Source: Rossellomorea vietnamensis (lineage in GTDB: Bacteria > Bacillota > Bacilli > Bacillales > Bacillaceae_B). Taken from it: a stretch of 64,000 bases of DNA. A model generated the notes under the pieces. It saw only the letters and a list, made by a program, of their open reading frames with translations, was not told the origin of the DNA and made no database searches. A program made the translations under genes and the position numbers. Numbering within the stretch: the stretch's first letter is position 1; every line of letters starts with the position of its first letter. Below, in pieces: positions 26,765-35,807 of this stretch. The stretch is from assembly GCF_008180415.1 (NCBI RefSeq), contig NZ_VTEI01000014.1, positions 1 through 64,000 of the forward strand, given 5' to 3'.

Positions 26765-26878
26765 TATATGTATAGTTTCCTCAACAATTTTAGCTACTAA
26801 TAATTAGGAAATTGCAAGATTCTATACCTTTCATTTTACTAAAGTGTTAATATATTACATGATATTAACATGCCAAGG

Positions 26879-28138
26879 AGGACACCAATGAATGCAGCTA
26901 CATTAGAAACGCCAAGAACCTTAACAAACTTTTTTAAATTGTGGGCGTTTTTTATTCCTATAACATCTATTTTACTTATTCCAACTGTTCAAGGAACGTT
27001 ACCAAGCTATTTGTTAGCATTTTCATCTCTACTATTAGTTTTATTTGTAAATCAATACAAGGTACAGTTAGAGGGGTATTTATCAGAGTTAATAATGATT
27101 ATTTTTGTTTTTATACTACTTTCCCTTATTTCACAATTACTGAATAGCTTTTTTACCATTCCAGCATTTGATAGAATCACCCTAGTTGATCCTGACAATC
27201 CTTCAAAAGTGGTATTTAGAACTACTTTTTTTACACAATCCCTATACTTATTGTCTGGAATACTTACTTTTGTATTTGTAAAAAGGTACTTTACCCTATC
27301 TTGGGAAAAGTATATTTTTCTAGGTATCAATTTCTTTGTGATTTATGGTCTATTTGAATTTATTTATTACCTAGCTTTTAATGATTTTGGAGACTTTCTG
27401 ACTAATAGAGAATATGATGATCATGAAACAATTAATTTAGGTAATCAGCTAATGACAATAGGTTCTGTTACTTTCCAAAGAATAAACAGCTTAGCACTTG
27501 AACCGTCAATGTTCGCTTTTACATTGCTTCCATTTTGGATATATTCAATTTTTACTAAGAGAAAAAAGACCTCAATCCTGCTTTTTATTGGTCTGTGTTT
27601 ATCAACTTCAACCTCAGCTCTAGTAGGAATTGCTTTTTACTTTACTTCAGCTCTCAAAAAGAGTAATAAACTCTTAATTTTTTATCTGATTGGATTTTCC
27701 ATTCTTTTCATACTATTAAACTATGAATTTGTCTTTCAATTACTCGATAAGATTGTGTTACAAAAATTCAACCAACAAACTGAATCAGGTATTATGCGAT
27801 CATATTACTTTGAAAATCATCTAGATTACTTTTTTAGCCTAAATTTCTTCAGTATGATTTTTGGCATCGGCTTTGGATATGTTCGCTCAACAGACTTTTT
27901 TACAACTTTACTAATTAATAATGGCTTTATTGGCGTTATAATTTTCACTGTTTTATTTTTCGTACCGATATTTAAGTTAAAAAACACTTATAAAAACTTT
28001 GGTTTAAAATTGAGTTTATTTGTTATTTATTTAATAATGATGATCTCTGTACCTGAATATTCATTTCTTAGTATTTGGTTGTTTTTAGGTATAGCATATA
28101 ACCAACTTAATAGACAAAAAAGAGAAGCCGTATTGTAG
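26879..28138 (+). CDS. Wzy-like polysaccharide polymerase (cargo gene)
   Basis: About 420 residues with ten or more membrane helices and a larger outside loop, the topology of O-antigen polymerase/ligase (Wzy/WaaL-like) proteins. SLALEPSMFAF and FGIGFGYVRSTDFF resemble conserved outer-loop patches. It is AT-rich compared with the phage genes around it and lies on the opposite strand between two tail genes, flanked by terminators: a typical moron. The likely start is ATG at 26888 after CCAAGGAGG; an upstream ATG exists at 26870. In lysogeny it may change the linkage of a cell-surface polysaccharide, perhaps the phage receptor. Substrate unknown; assignment rests on topology. Confidence 0.7.
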   Translation, partial: RTPMNAATLETPRTLTNFFKLWAFFIPITSILLIPTVQGTLPSYLLAFSSLLLVLFVNQYKVQLEGYLSELIMIIFVFILLSLISQLLNSFFTIPAFDRITLVDPDNPSKVVFRTTFFTQSLYLLSGILTFVFVKRYFTLSWEKYIFLGINFFVIYGLFEFIYYLAFNDFGDFLTNREYDDHETINLGNQLMTIGSVTFQRINSLALEPSMFAFTLLPFWIYSIFTKRKKTSILLFIGLCLSTSTSALVGIAFYFTSALKKSNKLLIFYLIGFSILFILLNYEFVFQLLDKIVLQKFNQQTESGIMRSYYFENHLDYFFSLNFFSMIFGIGFGYVRSTDFFTTLLINNGFIGVIIFTVLFFVPIFKLKNTYKNFGLKLSLFVIYLIMMISVPEYSFLSIWLFLGIAYNQLNRQKREAVL

Positions 28139-28152
28139 GCTTCTCTTTTTTG
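28115..28152. terminator. Terminator after the Wzy-like gene
   Basis: AAGAGAAGCC and GGCTTCTCTT stem, with T run on the plus strand and A run on the left, so active both ways. Confidence 0.9.
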
Positions 28153-28164
28153 CAAGTTAATATT

Positions 28165-28581
28165 TTAGCGTGATGCTGCGAGTAGAGTTACGCTTACGAT
28201 TCGTTCTGAGCCATAATTATTCTGGATCCCTAACCTCCCAGGGGACACCATGAAAATATTCAACTTACCAACAGTGTCCTTTGTTTCTGTCACAGCACTT
28301 CCGAAACTAATTTGATGGACTGCATTTCCATCTGAGAATCCTATAAGGTAACCTGCATCTGGTATACTTGCTGACACAAGTATAAATCCCCTTCCGTTTG
28401 GATTATTAGTTCCACGCAAATCATAAACTTCTGTGGCACCGTTGGCGATATTTTTACTGAAGCCGCCGGTTAAACCTCCTACATTGTCTACTCCTAAAAT
28501 CGGTTTCTTTCCGTCAGCTCCATCACGAAGATTAATTGTGAAATTTTGTTCATCATCCAGAGATGTGTTTTTCAACTGCAA
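28165..28581 (-). CDS. Small tail fibre-like protein
   Basis: 138 residues, beta-rich by appearance, opening MQLKNTSLDDEQNFTINLRD. It overlaps the tail spike stop by ten bases. It may be a spike accessory or head-binding piece. No family is clear. Confidence 0.6.
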   Translation of the reverse strand: MQLKNTSLDDEQNFTINLRDGADGKKPILGVDNVGGLTGGFSKNIANGATEVYDLRGTNNPNGRGFILVSASIPDAGYLIGFSDGNAVHQISFGSAVTETKDTVGKLNIFMVSPGRLGIQNNYGSERIVSVTLLAASR

Positions 28582-30164
28582 TCCATTCGGGTATTGACGA
28601 TTTTCATTTGAATAGTGAACGGTCCGGTACTTCCCAGCTGTATTTTTTTCGAAAAAATTATTTCAGCATTCAGTTTATTATCTTTGGTCACCGTAAACAT
28701 ATCTTCAAACGAAGTTCGGTTTGTATCGTCACCAGGACGTATAAATCGACCGCTAACATTAACCATAGAAACTGTATTGGTATCCAGTACAATATGTTTG
28801 TCTGTCTCCCCTGTACTTCCTTTTGATTCATAATTTACAATATCAATTAAACCACTTGCTCCACCTGTCATAACTATTCCTTGGGCTTGACCGTCTTTTG
28901 AAATAGGAACAATTTCAAGATTGGAAAATTTCATGGTGAAACTTAGCGGTCTTTCTATATATAATCCAAATTTAGTATTATCAGCAACAATGTTTGACCC
29001 TGACATAGTATACGGGTAGTCATCGAATACTACACCATCCGAATCAACGAAATTTCTTGGTACGACATGCAAGAATTTATTAGATCCCCAAGCTAGGACG
29101 TTATCATAATAATAAAAATCTGCACTTCCAACCATAAAGATCGTTAAGTCCCTTTTAAGAAGACTCACAAAATGCTCACTCCAATATTCAGAAGATGCTC
29201 CCTCAATTACAGGAAACACGATGTTCGGATTAATATGAACATCCTTAATACGTGAGATGTCACGTGATCTTCTGATTCGAAAAGCTACCTTGGTAACCAG
29301 ACCATAAATGCCTTCTACTGTCCCACGCTCAAAGCTTTCAAGATCAATAAAATGACTAGCCCCTACTACAGATAAATTCTTTAATGTGTATCCAAATCCT
29401 TTTGCTTTAATGGTAAATGGAAATGTTGGCACATCTCCGATTGTAAGATTTGTATCGACGGATTTATAGTAAAAACCAATATTTTGTAGTGTGGCATTGT
29501 CTTCTACAGTAATTGCAGGTTTTGTTCCAGTAAGATCATCAAGGATAAAATGAGATTTTGTAAAAATCCCCATTCCTACTGATCCACCTGATAAGTATCC
29601 CGCTTGTGAAGTTCCCTGACCTATTAACGTTACACCTTTGGGAACAGTAAGAGGGTTAACAATCCTAACTCCTTTTGAAGTATAAGGTATAAGGACAAAA
29701 CCTATCTTATTCATCTTAGCGTAATTTAAAGCATCCTGAATAACCTGTGAGTCGTCTATAACACCATCAAGTTTAGCGTTGTAGGGGAATTGAGTTACAC
29801 TTATTAAACTCCCTGCCTTTGCTGCTTCATCTGCCAATAGTTCATCACGCTTTTGTAATTCTGACCGCAATCTTGCGTCTGGACTGGGGTGTGAAAAACC
29901 TTCTAAATCGATCTTCATTTGCTCGACTGCTGGATCGATTGTGGAGGCGCCTGTTACCTGGTCAAGTTGAGCTTCTGTTCGAACTGCGGTCTGTTTAGCA
30001 TCGTCGGCAGTTGTTTTTGCTTCATTAGAAGTCTTCAGCGCATTACTAGATTCTCCTCTAGATCGGCCAGCTTCTTCAATGGCAGCATTTATTAATTTTA
30101 CTCCTTCATACAGAGGGAATTTAATCCCTGTAGGAATTTTTTGAAGTGACAACATCACCACCAT
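28572..30164 (-). CDS. Tail spike with right-handed beta-helix (pectate lyase-like)
   Basis: 530 residues. The first 110 form a helical, Ala-rich attachment part. From residue 120 the pattern NAKLDGVIDDSQVIQDALNYA is the opening of a Pectate_lyase_3/GDSL-free beta-helix fold, followed by many short beta rungs. Such spikes bind and often cut surface polysaccharide. No catalytic residues can be fixed by eye. It follows Dit, a position for receptor-binding proteins. With the Wzy-like gene beside it, a polysaccharide receptor is a fair guess. Confidence 0.82.
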   Translation of the reverse strand: MVVMLSLQKIPTGIKFPLYEGVKLINAAIEEAGRSRGESSNALKTSNEAKTTADDAKQTAVRTEAQLDQVTGASTIDPAVEQMKIDLEGFSHPSPDARLRSELQKRDELLADEAAKAGSLISVTQFPYNAKLDGVIDDSQVIQDALNYAKMNKIGFVLIPYTSKGVRIVNPLTVPKGVTLIGQGTSQAGYLSGGSVGMGIFTKSHFILDDLTGTKPAITVEDNATLQNIGFYYKSVDTNLTIGDVPTFPFTIKAKGFGYTLKNLSVVGASHFIDLESFERGTVEGIYGLVTKVAFRIRRSRDISRIKDVHINPNIVFPVIEGASSEYWSEHFVSLLKRDLTIFMVGSADFYYYDNVLAWGSNKFLHVVPRNFVDSDGVVFDDYPYTMSGSNIVADNTKFGLYIERPLSFTMKFSNLEIVPISKDGQAQGIVMTGGASGLIDIVNYESKGSTGETDKHIVLDTNTVSMVNVSGRFIRPGDDTNRTSFEDMFTVTKDNKLNAEIIFSKKIQLGSTGPFTIQMKIVNTRMDCS

Positions 30165-30167
30165 CCT

Positions 30168-30962
30168 TTAAACATATTGATCTTGAACTCTTATGGATAA
30201 ATTGAAATTGAGGTTGCTACCCGAAACCGTTATCTGATTAAGCCCTGGCTGGAGATAAAGAAATTCCCCGACAATAAATTCTTCTTCACCATCTTTTAAA
30301 ATAGTGAAATCTTTACCTCTAATTTCTAAAGTAGCGTTTGAAAAGTTTCCTAGCGTTAAGGATTTTCCGTTTGCACTTAAGATAACGTTATCTCCTGATC
30401 CAGACACCAAAATAGTCGGAATCAACGCATAACCCGTAACTGTTGTTTCTACAGATTGGGGAAATGTTATGTGAATATCATCCACAAATACTGTATTGAT
30501 AGAATAAACATCATCGAAAGTAACTGTGGTGCTATCCCAATGAACTTCATGGTTTTCAGTATTTGAGTATTTTAATGGGTCATTAGCTTTAAAATTCAAA
30601 TTAACAACCCACTCACCATCAACTCGTTGTGGAACAACTGGACCATTAAGCTTTGCCATACAATACTTACCTGGATCATAGTCAAATTCAATCTTTATCA
30701 GCCTTGGTTTTCCATATGGGTCCAACAAAAAAGCAACGAAATCATTAAGATTCCGCTGCATATTCGTGTAAAAGCGATCCATAATTTTTAGAGGGAAAGA
30801 GAAAGGTCTTCCTTTAACCTCTGCCCCAAAATCCCACTCGCCAATTTTCCCTGGTATGAATAAAGTTTTATTCTCATAATCGGGAGTGGCGGGGTCCTCA
30901 TTGCCGGGTTCACAATAGAAACCAAAGTCCTCAAACCGATATTGATCATCCATTGTTATCAT
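30168..30962 (-). CDS. Distal tail protein (Dit)
   Basis: 264 residues. The first half, with GRPFSFPLKIMDR and FLLDPYGKPRLIKIEFD, is like the SPP1 gp19.1 / siphovirus Dit N-terminal ring domain; the second half is beta-rich. Dit forms the hub that holds the tail tip and receptor-binding proteins. It overlaps the tape measure stop (ATGA). Confidence 0.88.
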   Translation of the reverse strand: MITMDDQYRFEDFGFYCEPGNEDPATPDYENKTLFIPGKIGEWDFGAEVKGRPFSFPLKIMDRFYTNMQRNLNDFVAFLLDPYGKPRLIKIEFDYDPGKYCMAKLNGPVVPQRVDGEWVVNLNFKANDPLKYSNTENHEVHWDSTTVTFDDVYSINTVFVDDIHITFPQSVETTVTGYALIPTILVSGSGDNVILSANGKSLTLGNFSNATLEIRGKDFTILKDGEEEFIVGEFLYLQPGLNQITVSGSNLNFNLSIRVQDQYV

Positions 30963-33178
30963 GCCATCACCACTCCTTGTGATCTGGCTTTTATCTTGTT
31001 ATTCTGGTTTAGCTTTCGGCTCATGCCTGGTGCCATTTTTGTGTTCAATTCCTCTGTATCCAGATACACATGGACTTCCACAGTACCCCCAGCTCCTCCG
31101 CTTGCTTCCAAGATGCCTTTCCCTATTGCACCAAGCGTTTCTTCATTGAGAGGTATTGCTGCCTCAGGTCCCGCTTCTCCACCGCCCTGCAGTTGTCCGC
31201 CATACTGTCCAAAGATTGTTGGACGAGTAAAGATTGCGCCTTTCGCATTCCATTTGATTGTTGGAACACTTGGAGGGGTTAAACTAAAACTACCCGTAAT
31301 CTTAGGTTGAGGGAGTCTCGGCAACTTGATTTTAGGAATGCTTAGCTTCATGTTTGAGAAAAATCCAATAATACTTTTGACAATTCTCTCAACTCTATCT
31401 CTCGCGTCTTCGATGGGGGAAACTACCTTTTCTTTCGCTCTGTCCATTGCCTGGCCAGCTTTGTCTCGCAACTCATTGAATTTCCTGACTCCACTTGCTG
31501 TTAATTCAGCAATCTTATTTACGACATAAGTTTTTAATATGCCGGCAGCCCTCTTGATATCGTCCCAGTTTTTATATAGCAAGACACCGATAGCAATTAA
31601 CCCGGCAATACCTGCAATTACCAGGGCAACTGGTACCGCGATCGCGCCGATACCCACACCAAGAAATCCAGCCAATGTAGTCATTGAGGTGACGATAGGG
31701 GCAGCTATCATTAATACAGCTATCAATCCACCAATCGCTGCAGCACCGGTAGCAATTCCCGCAGTAAGTTCCGGATTCTCATTAGCCCATTCGATAATTT
31801 TGGTTGTAAATTCAGCCACTTGAGAAACCAACGGAGTCAATATGACGCCCAAGTCAGCCAGGTTCCTTTGTAACTCGGCATTTGCTTCAGCGTTCCTCTG
31901 TACTTCTGGATTCAGTTCTTGATACTTGTTATAAACCTCACTAAAACCCTCCTTGGATAAAGTTTTCAAAATGTAATTTGATCCCTCACCAATGGAAATC
32001 ATGGACGCTAAAGTACCGTTGAAACTTTCAAGATCAACCCCACTTCGTTCTAAAAGCTCTGCAAATGGGCCAACAGCCTCACCAGCTGCCAAAGTTTCCT
32101 GTATGCCATCAGCAATACCTTCAGTTTTAAGTGTGTCACTGAACCGAATATATGCACCATTTATTTCATCAATAACTGTTGCCAATTGACTATCGTCAAA
32201 TCCACTTGCTAACAAGTTCGCAAGTGTTTCCCCAGCTGAATCTGGTTCTCCAGTAATGGCAGTTATACGAGTGAACGCATCTTCGACAACCTTTAAATCC
32301 CTACCAGACGTAGAGGCATTGGTTTTAAGCCTAGCCAGAACTTCATTGTATTCCTGCATCCCTGTGACAAGTCCTCCAATGGCTGCAGCAGGGGCGGCAC
32401 CAGCTAACGCTTGCATTCCACCGCCTAATTCCTTAATGGACTTTCTGGCTTTTTCACTGCCTTCTTCAACCTCTTTAAGAGACCTTTTAAATTTGGTCAT
32501 TGTGGTTCTTGCCTCATCTAACCTGGACTCCATCTTAAAGACTTCCGTTGAGTTTTCTCCGTATATTTTCTTTGTCTGCCGAAGCTGCTGTTCCATGTTT
32601 CGGACGGCCCGCTCACTCAAGTTCAACTGAGACTTTAATTGCTTATGTGCCAATTCAACTTTTTCAGCCTCTGTTGCGTTATCACTGAGCTCTTCAGTTT
32701 GAAGTTTGAATGAGCTTACCAACTTTTTGTTCTCAGCTTCCATTCGCCCGCTCTCTTGCTTCAGTTCTTTAAGAGCTCCTTCTGCTTCCCGGGTCTCCTG
32801 TGCCTGCTCAGATAGACCCTCATTCACCCGCTCCATTGACTTCTCCAATGCCTTTTCAGCTTTTTCAGCATCAAGGAGCTTCCCATACATTTGGGTGAGC
32901 TGCCCGGTCGTTGTCTTCGAGCTTTTAGACATTTCCTCATATTGGGCCCGTAACATGCCGGTTCTTTTTTGCGCTGCTTCCATCTGAATCTCAAGCTTCT
33001 TCTTTTCGGCAGCCAACTTATCGGTTGCCTTAGCATCTTTATCCATTGCAGAAATGTGGTTCTTATATTCTTTAGCAGCTGTATTCATCACTGCGTTAAT
33101 TTCTTTTAACGTTTCTGCGTACTGGACCTGACCATCCATCTTGAAATTCAGAACAACATTCTTTTCCTTATTAGCCAT
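30959..33178 (-). CDS. Tail tape measure protein
   Basis: 739 residues. A long coiled coil (about 1-250), then a domain common to TMPs, then several hydrophobic helices (GIATGAAAIGGLIAVLMIAAPIV and more, about 465-540) and a Gly/Pro-rich end. TMP sets tail length and is injected on infection. At about 0.15 nm per residue the tail would be near 110 nm; this is a rule-of-thumb estimate. Confidence 0.93.
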   Translation of the reverse strand: MANKEKNVVLNFKMDGQVQYAETLKEINAVMNTAAKEYKNHISAMDKDAKATDKLAAEKKKLEIQMEAAQKRTGMLRAQYEEMSKSSKTTTGQLTQMYGKLLDAEKAEKALEKSMERVNEGLSEQAQETREAEGALKELKQESGRMEAENKKLVSSFKLQTEELSDNATEAEKVELAHKQLKSQLNLSERAVRNMEQQLRQTKKIYGENSTEVFKMESRLDEARTTMTKFKRSLKEVEEGSEKARKSIKELGGGMQALAGAAPAAAIGGLVTGMQEYNEVLARLKTNASTSGRDLKVVEDAFTRITAITGEPDSAGETLANLLASGFDDSQLATVIDEINGAYIRFSDTLKTEGIADGIQETLAAGEAVGPFAELLERSGVDLESFNGTLASMISIGEGSNYILKTLSKEGFSEVYNKYQELNPEVQRNAEANAELQRNLADLGVILTPLVSQVAEFTTKIIEWANENPELTAGIATGAAAIGGLIAVLMIAAPIVTSMTTLAGFLGVGIGAIAVPVALVIAGIAGLIAIGVLLYKNWDDIKRAAGILKTYVVNKIAELTASGVRKFNELRDKAGQAMDRAKEKVVSPIEDARDRVERIVKSIIGFFSNMKLSIPKIKLPRLPQPKITGSFSLTPPSVPTIKWNAKGAIFTRPTIFGQYGGQLQGGGEAGPEAAIPLNEETLGAIGKGILEASGGAGGTVEVHVYLDTEELNTKMAPGMSRKLNQNNKIKARSQGVVMA

Positions 33179-33191
33179 CTTCTCACCTCGT

Positions 33192-33404
33192 TTATATAAA
33201 CGGTGTCTGATCTAGGGTATAAACTTCTGTGGAATGTTCTTCCACAAGGGCATCTGGATTATGATATCGGAGGTGCATAATGTATTGTTTCAGCAAGTGA
33301 TTTGGGGTTATATTGAAAAAGTCATCCATGCTTAAACCAAGAAGCGTGTTGCCTACATAAAAATAAAAGTCCCAATCTAACCCTGCAGACTGGGACTTAC
33401 TCAT
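33192..33404 (-). CDS. Tail assembly chaperone, downstream part (frameshift extension)
   Basis: 70 residues in the -1 frame of the upstream gene. It has an ATG at 33404 but no Shine-Dalgarno site. The frame is open back to the A10 run at 33429-33420, so it is most likely made as a C-terminal extension (gpGT-like) of the chaperone. Residues such as DWDFYFYVGNTLLGLSMDDF are typical for these extensions. Confidence 0.8.
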   Translation of the reverse strand: MSKSQSAGLDWDFYFYVGNTLLGLSMDDFFNITPNHLLKQYIMHLRYHNPDALVEEHSTEVYTLDQTPFI

Positions 33405-33415
33405 TTTCTGGCCAA

Positions 33416-33811
33416 CTAATTTTTTTTTTCAGTTTTAAGCATATCCATATCGGACTTCTGGAAGTTTTGGTTGCTGAATAGATCCAGGGCTACTTGGAAT
33501 ATTCCAGGTAGGTCACTCAAAGGAATAGAACCTTCAATTTCTTGCATAGTGCATTCGGTTCCTCCGGCTCTGACCATCGCATAAATCAAACAATGCATAA
33601 GTTTAGTTTCTTTTTTCCCAAGAGAAATACGGCCACCATTGTTAATTAACATTTCATTGATTTCCTGTTCAAATACTTCATATTCCTCCCCATACGCTTC
33701 TTCCACATAAGGGAATGACCTGAAAGTAAAAACGACCGGAATACTTTTACCTTGAATAGTAATTGCATTCCGATTTATATCAACGTTTACCAAATCACTT
33801 AATTTAGCCAA
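33416..33811 (-). CDS. Tail assembly chaperone (gpG-like)
   Basis: 131 residues between major tail protein and tape measure gene, the invariant slot for tail chaperones. It ends KTEKKN just after a run of ten A on the coding strand. A -1 slip on A-AAA-AAA reads KKKLVGQKMSKSQ and joins the next frame without a stop. This mirrors lambda gpG/gpGT. Confidence 0.85.
   Translation of the reverse strand: MAKLSDLVNVDINRNAITIQGKSIPVVFTFRSFPYVEEAYGEEYEVFEQEINEMLINNGGRISLGKKETKLMHCLIYAMVRAGGTECTMQEIEGSIPLSDLPGIFQVALDLFSNQNFQKSDMDMLKTEKKN
33420..33429 (-). other. Slippery A10 site for -1 frameshift
   Basis: Ten A on the coding strand at the end of the chaperone gene, with the downstream frame open in -1. 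Confidence 0.75.
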
Positions 33812-33816
33812 TTAGA

Positions 33817-34446
33817 TCACGCTCCTGTATCTTCCGGGAACAATGTTTCCAGTTGAGATTCATCTAAGACTACTTGTTTCATGAAATCCTCTGCAGTTAT
33901 CCCAGTGGCACTTTCGCGAGCAGAGTTGAAATCCACTTTTGTATTCTCATTGAATAATAGTGGACTTGCTGTCATGACCAACTGCTGTGTCGGTATTGTC
34001 GTTTCCTCATTGTCAGATGTATAGCTCTCTTCAGGAGGAGTAATCTGAACTCGCGGGTACCAACGAGCAATTTTTTCTCCACCACTTAAAGGCGCAATAA
34101 ATCCAACAGCAAAGTATGGGTATTCCATAGGTTTTCCGTTTTCGAATACAATTCCCTTCTGAGCAGTTAATCCTTTCATTTTATCCTGCACCTCGATAGG
34201 CAGGGCCGTATGATCTAATGTTAATGTGAATGTACTATTCTTTGTTACATTGACAAAAATCTTATTTGAAGCCCACTTTGTTGCAGTTGTTGGGTTTCCG
34301 GCTATACCAATGGTTTCAATAGTCGGCAGGCTATAAATCTCAGGATCATATTCAGGAATCTCATCTGCAGTATCTTTTCCACCAGTCATAAATGCGATGA
34401 ACAAGTTCTCCACACCAACCGGATATAACATTTCTTTTGCTTTCAC
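33817..34446 (-). CDS. Major tail protein, phi13 family
   Basis: About 209 residues. MLYPVGVENLFIAFMTG and FAVGFIAPLSGGEKIARWYPRVQI are typical of phi13-type tube proteins. It polymerises into the tail tube. The start is uncertain: GTG at 34446 or TTG at 34449, both after AAAGGGTGATAA. Confidence 0.9.
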   Translation of the reverse strand: MKAKEMLYPVGVENLFIAFMTGGKDTADEIPEYDPEIYSLPTIETIGIAGNPTTATKWASNKIFVNVTKNSTFTLTLDHTALPIEVQDKMKGLTAQKGIVFENGKPMEYPYFAVGFIAPLSGGEKIARWYPRVQITPPEESYTSDNEETTIPTQQLVMTASPLLFNENTKVDFNSARESATGITAEDFMKQVVLDESQLETLFPEDTGA

Positions 34447-34454
34447 CAAAATTA

Positions 34455-34835
34455 TCACCCTTTCATTCTATCTAATATTTCCGTTCTCATAATCTCAGCT
34501 ATTTTATCGCCCTCACCGTCCCACGTATTCTGGACAAAGTGCCGGCCTTTAATCTTCCCGCGACCATTCGCTTTCTTATGGCCATGTTCAACCAGGTGCC
34601 AATAAAAAGCCCAGTCCTCAAATTCCACACTGACCATATCATTTTTCACTACTACCTTCAGCGCATCTCTAAGGTGATTTCCTTTATAGTCTGAGACTGG
34701 GATACGTGGCTTTAACTTTTTCGCAAAGTACTCAGCTGCATCTTTCAGGACATCTTTTTCAACTCTCTTATTCACTTTCAAAAGTGTGTTTATTTCTTTC
34801 AATGCTTCTGCGAAACCATTGTTGTTTGCAGCCAT
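34455..34835 (-). CDS. HK97 gp10-like tail completion protein
   Basis: 126 residues with basic patches and YFAKKLKPRIPVSDYKGNHLRDAL, seen in HK97_gp10 proteins, which fill the neck-tail joint. Start ATG overlaps the stop of the previous gene (TAATG). Confidence 0.82.
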   Translation of the reverse strand: MAANNNGFAEALKEINTLLKVNKRVEKDVLKDAAEYFAKKLKPRIPVSDYKGNHLRDALKVVVKNDMVSVEFEDWAFYWHLVEHGHKKANGRGKIKGRHFVQNTWDGEGDKIAEIMRTEILDRMKG

Positions 34836-35164
34836 TAATTCACACACCTAATCATGGTTATAAACTGTGTCACTGTGGAATCATTTTCATCATAGGGAAA
34901 CCCTTCAAACTGACCGAAGGCAACACCATGGGAGTCCAAAACCTCTTTCAAAGGCTCATAATCCGCTTCAGTTCCATCAGTGATGACAGCGATTTGATAT
35001 AAAGGCATCGACTTGAACACTCTTGAGGATGACCTCTTATATCCCTCATTTACGAACTCATAAACAATGTACGGATAGGATGCCCCTGTGATAGCTTCAT
35101 CCCTATATACCGGCAACCCTGACTCTTTCATGATGCTTCTTAATTGCTGAAAGTTAATCTGCAT
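34835..35164 (-). CDS. Tail terminator / neck protein
   Basis: 109 residues; YPYIVYEFVNEGYKRSSSRVF recalls siphovirus tail terminator proteins of the DUF806/DUF3168 kind. Its slot between head closure and major tail genes fits. Called on position plus pattern. Confidence 0.7.
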   Translation of the reverse strand: MQINFQQLRSIMKESGLPVYRDEAITGASYPYIVYEFVNEGYKRSSSRVFKSMPLYQIAVITDGTEADYEPLKEVLDSHGVAFGQFEGFPYDENDSTVTQFITMIRCVN

Positions 35165-35489
35165 AAGATAAACTCATCTCCATAACCCCATCAGCTTCCC
35201 GTGTATAGATGCGTTCAATGTCATACTTTCTGCCGCGGATTCCGATGCGGTAGTCCTTTTGGTTATCTTCGATTTCTCGGTCAATCCGAACCTCGATTTT
35301 CTTAATAACCTCATTCGTGTCCCTCTCGGCAAAAATCTTGTCTGTGGAAGTCACTCCGAGATTTTTGTATTTGATATCTCGAACTTTCGGATATCCCATC
35401 ACTGGACGATCTGTTTCTGGATCAATGGTCTCTCCCAGCTTTAGGAGCTCTCCATTCCATTTCCTATTGTTTGTTGCTCTTTTAGGCAT
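35154..35489 (-). CDS. Head closure / head-tail adaptor protein
   Basis: 111 residues; GRKYDIERIYTREADGVMEMSLSY near the end is the usual closing strand of SPP1 gp16-like stopper proteins. It overlaps both neighbours. Confidence 0.75.
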   Translation of the reverse strand: MPKRATNNRKWNGELLKLGETIDPETDRPVMGYPKVRDIKYKNLGVTSTDKIFAERDTNEVIKKIEVRIDREIEDNQKDYRIGIRGRKYDIERIYTREADGVMEMSLSYAD

Positions 35490-35794
35490 CAGTACACCTC
35501 CTGAATTGCTTCAGAGGTTGAAGTATCTTGGGCAGGCTCCTCTAAGTCAGAGTACACTTCTTGTACGATGAAAGGAGTAATTGCATCAAGTGCTTCCGAA
35601 AGTTCTTTTTCCGCAACCCGGTAGTCATAGAAAATTCCTGAACACATAATGACCAGGTATTCCACCTCTTTGCCGGTAGCTTTTAAAACATAGTTTTTTC
35701 CTTGCTTAATATAAAAAGGGAGCATGGTATCATCCATGCCCTCCTCCCAGCCAATATGGCTTTTCACTTTAGGAATATATTCTTCCTCAGTCAT
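35489..35794 (-). CDS. Head-tail connector (gp6-like)
   Basis: 101 residues, mostly helical: DTMLPFYIKQGKNYVLKATG and the pattern IMCSGIFYDYRVAE fit gp6/gp15-type DNA packaging connector proteins that add to the portal ring. First gene after the capsid gene. Confidence 0.8.
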   Translation of the reverse strand: MTEEEYIPKVKSHIGWEEGMDDTMLPFYIKQGKNYVLKATGKEVEYLVIMCSGIFYDYRVAEKELSEALDAITPFIVQEVYSDLEEPAQDTSTSEAIQEVY

Positions 35795-35807
35795 GAGGTA
35801 TCACTCC

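Noticed and set aside
28572..28581. Frameshift joining the tail spike and the small gene behind it
   Set aside because: The overlap is only ten bases, there is no slippery run, and the second gene has its own ATG.
30942..33036. Several plus-strand frames across the tape measure gene
   Set aside because: They are open only because of codon bias of the opposite gene, have no start signals, and match nothing.
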